From positions 13,593 to 22,999 of the forward strand of contig DIAL01000038.1 of assembly GCA_002414705.1 (NCBI GenBank): a stretch of DNA of 9,407 bases, written 5' to 3'. Source of the stretch: Flavobacteriaceae bacterium UBA5079 (GTDB lineage: Bacteria; Bacteroidota; Bacteroidia; Flavobacteriales; Flavobacteriaceae). The position numbers and the translations under genes were made by a program. The notes below the pieces were generated by a model. It saw nothing but the letters and a program-made list of their open reading frames with translations, had not been told where the DNA came from and searched no databases. Below, piece after piece: positions 5,631-9,407 of the stretch; the stretch's first letter is position 1, and each line of letters begins with the position of its first letter.

Positions 5631-6716
5631 TTAAGATTTCACATCCAAAGCATCCCGAAGCGCATTTCCCATTAACATAAATGCCATAACCAAACTCATA
5701 ATACACAAACCAGGAATTAAGGCCAAATACGGTTTACCGAGAATAATGTAATTGTAATGATCTTTAATCATAGCTCCCCAACTTGCCATTGGTGGTTGCG
5801 CTCCAATTCCTAAAAAGCTTAATCCACTTTCAATTAGGATAGCAGCCGCAAAATTTGCTGCCGAAATAACAATAACAGGCGCCATAATATTGGGTAAAAT
5901 GTGTTTCGTGATAATCCGAAAATCATTAAAACCTAATGCACGAGCTGCCGTAACATATTGCATTTCTTTAACTCCCATAACTTGACCACGAACCACACGT
6001 GCCACTTCTACCCACATGGTTAATCCTACAGCAATAAACACTTGCCAAAAACCCTTTCCTAAAGCCAAGGTAATAGCAATTACTAATAATAAGGTTGGTA
6101 TAGACCAAGATACATTTATAAACCACATAATAACAGCATCCACTCGTCCACCAAAATAACCAGCTACACTTCCCATAAAAATGCCAATAACTAGAGAAAT
6201 TAAAACCGCTATGAAACCAATAAAAAAAGATATTCTAGCACCAACGAGTGTTCTACTTAATAAATCGCGGCCATATTTATCAGTTCCAAAAAGGAACGTT
6301 TTATTTGAAATTAATTCGGATTCCAACAATCCATTCATATCAATCGATTTGGTCATACCCTCCAAACCATCTGAAGCATATTCTGTATAAGTTAATGTAT
6401 TTTCATTTATAGAATAGGCAGTAATCGGGATTTCAGAATCTTGAATTTTCTTTCCAAAAAATAGATTTGAAAAAATTGATTCTTCAATTTCTGTTTTCTG
6501 CGGAATGGTTAGCATTTGAACCGAAAAACCTGGCTTTTTAGAATGAATAGACAGATGCATCTGATTGGCATATTCAGAACTATCTGGAGCAATAACATAC
6601 GCAAATGTGGAAATTATGCCTACAAAAACAATAAAGCCCAAACTAAAAACGCCCCAGAAATCTTTTTTAAATTTCTGGAGCGCTAATTGACTTAATGAGT
6701 TGGATTGTTGACTCAT
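5631..6716 (-). CDS. ABC transporter permease, OppC/DppC family
   Basis: This is an inner-membrane permease subunit of a peptide/nickel-type ABC importer. The sequence shows an N-terminal cytoplasmic tail and a first helix at about 21-41, then a long polar loop at about 42-140, then the family signature GTDKYGRDLLSR (144-155) and five further hydrophobic segments. The EAA loop that contacts the ATPase is visible near 249-279 (KEMQYVTAARALGFND, later KHILPNIMAP), followed by GLSFLGIGAQPPMASWG (298-314). These features identify the DppC/OppC side of the heterodimer. The length of 361 residues is longer than the usual roughly 300, and the excess is in the first extracytoplasmic loop. No ATPase, partner OppB-type permease or binding protein is encoded in the window. 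It starts seven bases after prc stops, so both are likely on one transcript. The substrate is unknown. Confidence 0.92.
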   Translation of the reverse strand: MSQQSNSLSQLALQKFKKDFWGVFSLGFIVFVGIISTFAYVIAPDSSEYANQMHLSIHSKKPGFSVQMLTIPQKTEIEESIFSNLFFGKKIQDSEIPITAYSINENTLTYTEYASDGLEGMTKSIDMNGLLESELISNKTFLFGTDKYGRDLLSRTLVGARISFFIGFIAVLISLVIGIFMGSVAGYFGGRVDAVIMWFINVSWSIPTLLLVIAITLALGKGFWQVFIAVGLTMWVEVARVVRGQVMGVKEMQYVTAARALGFNDFRIITKHILPNIMAPVIVISAANFAAAILIESGLSFLGIGAQPPMASWGAMIKDHYNYIILGKPYLALIPGLCIMSLVMAFMLMGNALRDALDVKS

Positions 6717-6723
6717 AAATTTT

Positions 6724-8880
6724 TTAGTCCTTAACCGTAGCTACTTTTTTAATATTATAAGATGTTTTTAAATCCTGCAACACCATTAGGGCTTCTTCTA
6801 CATAAACATCCTTGCTCAAGCTTTCATGCCAGCGCTGACGTTTATCTTTTAAAACTGTGTCCTGTTCAAAAAGCTGCTGCTCGTAAGGCAATGACTCATA
6901 AGTTAAGTTAGTTTTATACTCACCAATTTTATCAAATGTTTTGGACTCTGTTTCATTTGCATCCAATTGTGCTTTGTACTCATCATAATTTAATGGGTAT
7001 GTTTTTTCATCCATACGCGCTCGAACCCATTGCGCATTATCGGCAATTAATTTAAGCTGCTGGTTATCTTTCATACGATCATTACTCATTTTTATGGTTG
7101 TATCATAATCAAAATATCCTTCCCATAGTTTATAATCGGCTGCATCAATTTCATCCCAAGACAACGGGTTTTTTTGATCTTTTTCGCCTATGTCAATAAA
7201 ACTGAAACGGTCTGGAACCACCACATCACTTTTTACACCTTCTAGTTGAACAGATCCGCCATTTATTCTGTAATACTTTTGTCTGGTAACTTTTAATGCA
7301 CCTAAATCGCCTTCTTGATTATTTCTAACCATATCATTTAAGTCGTAAAAGGACTGAACAGTTCCTTTACCATATGTTTGCTTGCTACCAATAATAATGG
7401 CACGCTTATAATCTTGCATAGCTGCTGCCATAATCTCGGAAGCAGATGCTGAAAATTCATTTACTAAAATCACTAATGGACCATCCCAAACAATGGATTT
7501 ATCCGTATCATTTAAAACTTCTTTAGGATTTTGTGTGGAACGCACTTGTACAATTGGACCATCTTCAATAAATAAACCAGCCATTTCCACAACAGTTTGT
7601 AATGAGCCACCTCCATTATTACGTAGATCTAAAACCAAACCTTCCATACCTTGTTCTTTAAGGCGGATAATTTCATTTTTAACATCTGTAGCTGCATTTA
7701 GTTTTTTATAATCGTCAAAATCGGCATAAAATTTAGGCAAATTAATGATTCCAAAATTCTTTCCATCTTTCTTAACAAAGGCAGATTTAGCGTGTGTTTC
7801 TTCTATTTCAACCACGTCACGAGTAATTTTTATGACTCTTGTAGTTCCATCAACTTTTTTAACCGTTAAATACACATTCGTACCTTTAGGCCCTTTTATT
7901 AATTTAATAGCATCATCAATACGCATACCTGTAATAGTAACAGGCTCTTTCTCGTCTTCCTGACGTACTTTCACAATAACATCACCAACTTCCAGTTCTT
8001 TTCCTCTCCAAGCTGGACCACCTGAAATTAATTCTACAATTTTTGTATTATCATTTCGCTTTTGTAATCGTGCACCAATACCTTCTAATTTTCCAGCCAT
8101 ATCTTGATTAAAGGCCTCCTTATCTTGCGGTGCAAAATAGGTTGTATGTGGATCAAATTCTTGCGCAATAGCATTAATATACATAACAAACCAGTCGTCA
8201 CGATCCATATCGTCTATATAATCGTTGTAATAAACATCAATTGTTTTTAATGTCGATTCACGCGATTCTTTTTCAATTTCAGCAATCGTTTTTTTAGCAA
8301 CTGGATCTAGTTTTAATGAGTCTGCGAGCGCATTCGTTTTCTCCAGATTTTTCTGCTCGTAGATTAATTCATCATAATTGGATAAATTACTATACTTTAA
8401 ACGTTGTCTCCAACGATCTGTTAATTCTTTTTTATTTTTCACATAACCAATAGCCTCATAATCGGCATCATAGGTTTCTTTTTTTGAATAATCGAACGGT
8501 TTTTCTAAAATATCTTTGTAAATTATTTTAGCCTCTTCAATACGTTTCACTAAACGCTCATGTGTTAAATTGAAAAATGAAATATCATAGGCTTTCAACT
8601 GATCGTCCAATTCGGTTTTATACTTCGAAAATTCTTCAATATCCGATTTGTAGAAATACTGTTTTAATGGATCAATTTGTTCTAAATAATCCGTGTAAAC
8701 CGCAGCAGAAAATGTATCATCCATAGTTTTAGGATCAAAATGACCACGTTCCAAAACGTATGTTATTACTTGAATAAGCAACTTGTCTTTATCGGGATCA
8801 TCAAATGTTTTTGTAGTAAAACTACAGGATGCAAATGCTAATAAAAGCAATAGCACTAAAATGTTATAATTCCTTTTCAT
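6724..8880 (-). CDS. prc: Carboxy-terminal processing protease Prc/Tsp (peptidase family S41)
   Basis: This periplasmic serine protease trims or degrades proteins from their C-termini. I prefer the ATG at 8880, giving 718 residues with a classic basic-then-hydrophobic leader (MKRNYNILVLLLLLAFASC). The ATG at 8898 would add only MLFLRL. The leader ends at a cysteine (19 from this start) in an imperfect lipobox, so it may be a lipoprotein facing the periplasm. Numbered from the 8898 start, the parts are an N-terminal helical region to about 250, a PDZ domain around 265-360, and the S41 core with DLRNNGGGSL (424-433) and EFSASASEI, with nucleophile Ser485 and general base Lys511 in YGKGTVQ. The spacing to Asp496 (MQDY) is as in E. 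coli Prc. A Tsp-specific C-terminal tail follows (about 565-715, charged and helical). All catalytic residues are present. It is first in an operon with the permease and divergent from surE. Confidence 0.96.
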   Translation of the reverse strand: MKRNYNILVLLLLLAFASCSFTTKTFDDPDKDKLLIQVITYVLERGHFDPKTMDDTFSAAVYTDYLEQIDPLKQYFYKSDIEEFSKYKTELDDQLKAYDISFFNLTHERLVKRIEEAKIIYKDILEKPFDYSKKETYDADYEAIGYVKNKKELTDRWRQRLKYSNLSNYDELIYEQKNLEKTNALADSLKLDPVAKKTIAEIEKESRESTLKTIDVYYNDYIDDMDRDDWFVMYINAIAQEFDPHTTYFAPQDKEAFNQDMAGKLEGIGARLQKRNDNTKIVELISGGPAWRGKELEVGDVIVKVRQEDEKEPVTITGMRIDDAIKLIKGPKGTNVYLTVKKVDGTTRVIKITRDVVEIEETHAKSAFVKKDGKNFGIINLPKFYADFDDYKKLNAATDVKNEIIRLKEQGMEGLVLDLRNNGGGSLQTVVEMAGLFIEDGPIVQVRSTQNPKEVLNDTDKSIVWDGPLVILVNEFSASASEIMAAAMQDYKRAIIIGSKQTYGKGTVQSFYDLNDMVRNNQEGDLGALKVTRQKYYRINGGSVQLEGVKSDVVVPDRFSFIDIGEKDQKNPLSWDEIDAADYKLWEGYFDYDTTIKMSNDRMKDNQQLKLIADNAQWVRARMDEKTYPLNYDEYKAQLDANETESKTFDKIGEYKTNLTYESLPYEQQLFEQDTVLKDKRQRWHESLSKDVYVEEALMVLQDLKTSYNIKKVATVKD

Positions 8881-8898
8881 AAGTCTCAAAAAAAGCAT

Positions 8899-9033
8899 AA
8901 ATTATTTTTCACTAAATTAAGAAAAAACCATGCCAAATTAGCCAATTGCTATTAATTTTTTGTTAAACCATATAAATTCAGGCATTACGTATGATTTTAT
9001 GTATTTTAGCATCCGAAATAAACGGTATTGAAA
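8899..9033. promoter_or_regulatory. Divergent prc/surE control region
   Basis: This AT-rich spacer must carry promoters for both genes. For surE, TACGTATG at 8986-8993 (one mismatch to TAnnTTTG) lies 23 bases after a TTTG at 8959-8962. For prc, the minus strand has TAATTTAG at 8919-8912 (one mismatch) with a TTG at 8945-8943, and also TAATTTG at 8940-8934, which is one base short of the consensus. None is perfect, so the exact starts are uncertain. No hairpin strong enough to be a terminator or riboswitch was seen. Confidence 0.35.
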
Positions 9034-9407
9034 ATGACAAAAAGACCACTAATTTTAGTCACAAACGACGATGGGATAACGGCTCCTGGTGTACGCGCAT
9101 TAATTGAGGCTGTTCAAGATTTAGGCGACGTTGTTGTGGTAGCTCCAGACAGTCCACAAAGCGCCATGGGACATGCTATTACCATTAATTCCACACTACA
9201 TTTAGAACGTGTTCGTATTGATGAATCTGGACGCTTGGAATACAGCTGTTCTGGCACGCCAGCCGACTGTGTTAAACTAGCTGTAAACGAAATTTTAGAC
9301 AGACGTCCTGACTTATGTGTTTCGGGTATAAATCACGGTTCAAATTCGTCCATAAATGTTATTTATTCAGGAACAATGAGTGCCGCTTTAGAAGCTGGTA
9401 TAGAGGG
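9034..9407 (+). CDS. surE: 5'/3'-nucleotidase SurE, partial
   Basis: SurE is a metal-dependent phosphatase that removes phosphate from nucleoside 5'- and 3'-monophosphates and is associated with stationary-phase survival in E. coli. The first 124 residues are visible before the right edge cuts the gene. The full family length is about 250. The metal site is complete: Asp12-Asp13 in LVTNDDGI, Ser43 in DSPQSAMGH and Asn100 in SGINHGSN, with the same spacing as Asp8, Asp9, Ser39 and Asn92 of the E. coli protein. The SGTPADCVKLA stretch (73-83) is also typical. There is no signal peptide, so it is cytoplasmic. The ATG at 9034 gives MTKRPLILVTNDDG, the expected start. It is transcribed away from prc. 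Confidence 0.97.
   Translation, partial: MTKRPLILVTNDDGITAPGVRALIEAVQDLGDVVVVAPDSPQSAMGHAITINSTLHLERVRIDESGRLEYSCSGTPADCVKLAVNEILDRRPDLCVSGINHGSNSSINVIYSGTMSAALEAGIE

Noticed and set aside
8930..8985. Distant inverted ATGCC(n)AATT / AATT(n)GGCAT pair in the prc/surE spacer
   Set aside because: Short arms, unequal inner spacing and about 35 bases between them make chance likely. Conservation data would be needed to revive it.
1..9407. Search for CRISPR arrays, insertion sequences, tRNA/rRNA genes, toxin-antitoxin pairs and defence genes
   Set aside because: No spaced repeats, transposase motifs, tRNA-like folds or defence-type proteins were seen. Every long frame is accounted for by conserved genes or their shadows.

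Overview
The window is low-GC DNA that looks like the chromosome of a member of the Flavobacteriaceae (Bacteroidota). The evidence is the protein sequences (a Bacteroidota-type FtsL, a tail-processing protease with a lipoprotein-like leader, a short MraZ with two AbrB domains), a TAnnTTTG-type promoter box, and an almost complete lack of Shine-Dalgarno sequences. All genes are intact except the two cut by the window edges. I see no mobile element, CRISPR array, tRNA or rRNA. The coding content is conserved housekeeping.

Positions 1-3254 (minus strand) hold the start of the division and cell wall (dcw) cluster, in the order mraZ, rsmH, ftsL, ftsI (peptidoglycan transpeptidase, cut at the left edge just after its KTG motif). 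The genes are tightly packed: mraZ and rsmH overlap, and ftsL and ftsI are separated by six bases. Three of the four start with a codon other than ATG (TTG, GTG, TTG). Upstream of mraZ, three 10-bp direct repeats with a GTGGT core lie immediately upstream of a perfect TAnnTTTG box. I read these as the MraZ operator and the dcw promoter.

Positions 3255-3502 are the divergent control region. From 3503 to 5625 a plus-strand operon encodes an alpha/beta hydrolase, the ribosome-assembly GTPase EngB (YihA/YsxC) and an exported protein of unknown function whose start overlaps the engB stop (ATGA).

Positions 5631-8880 (minus strand) hold a two-gene operon: a carboxy-terminal processing protease (Prc/Tsp, S41) followed 7 bp later by an OppC/DppC-type ABC permease. 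The permease ends 5 bp from the unknown protein's stop, so the two operons converge with almost no space. Prc is divergent from surE (5'-nucleotidase, plus strand, cut at the right edge), with about 150 bp of shared control DNA.

I found no evidence of a novel multi-gene system. The points most worth checking are the MraZ-box promoter architecture, the alternative start codons and same-frame amber junction in the division genes, the uncharacterised exported protein after engB, and the enlarged extracytoplasmic loop in the solitary permease.
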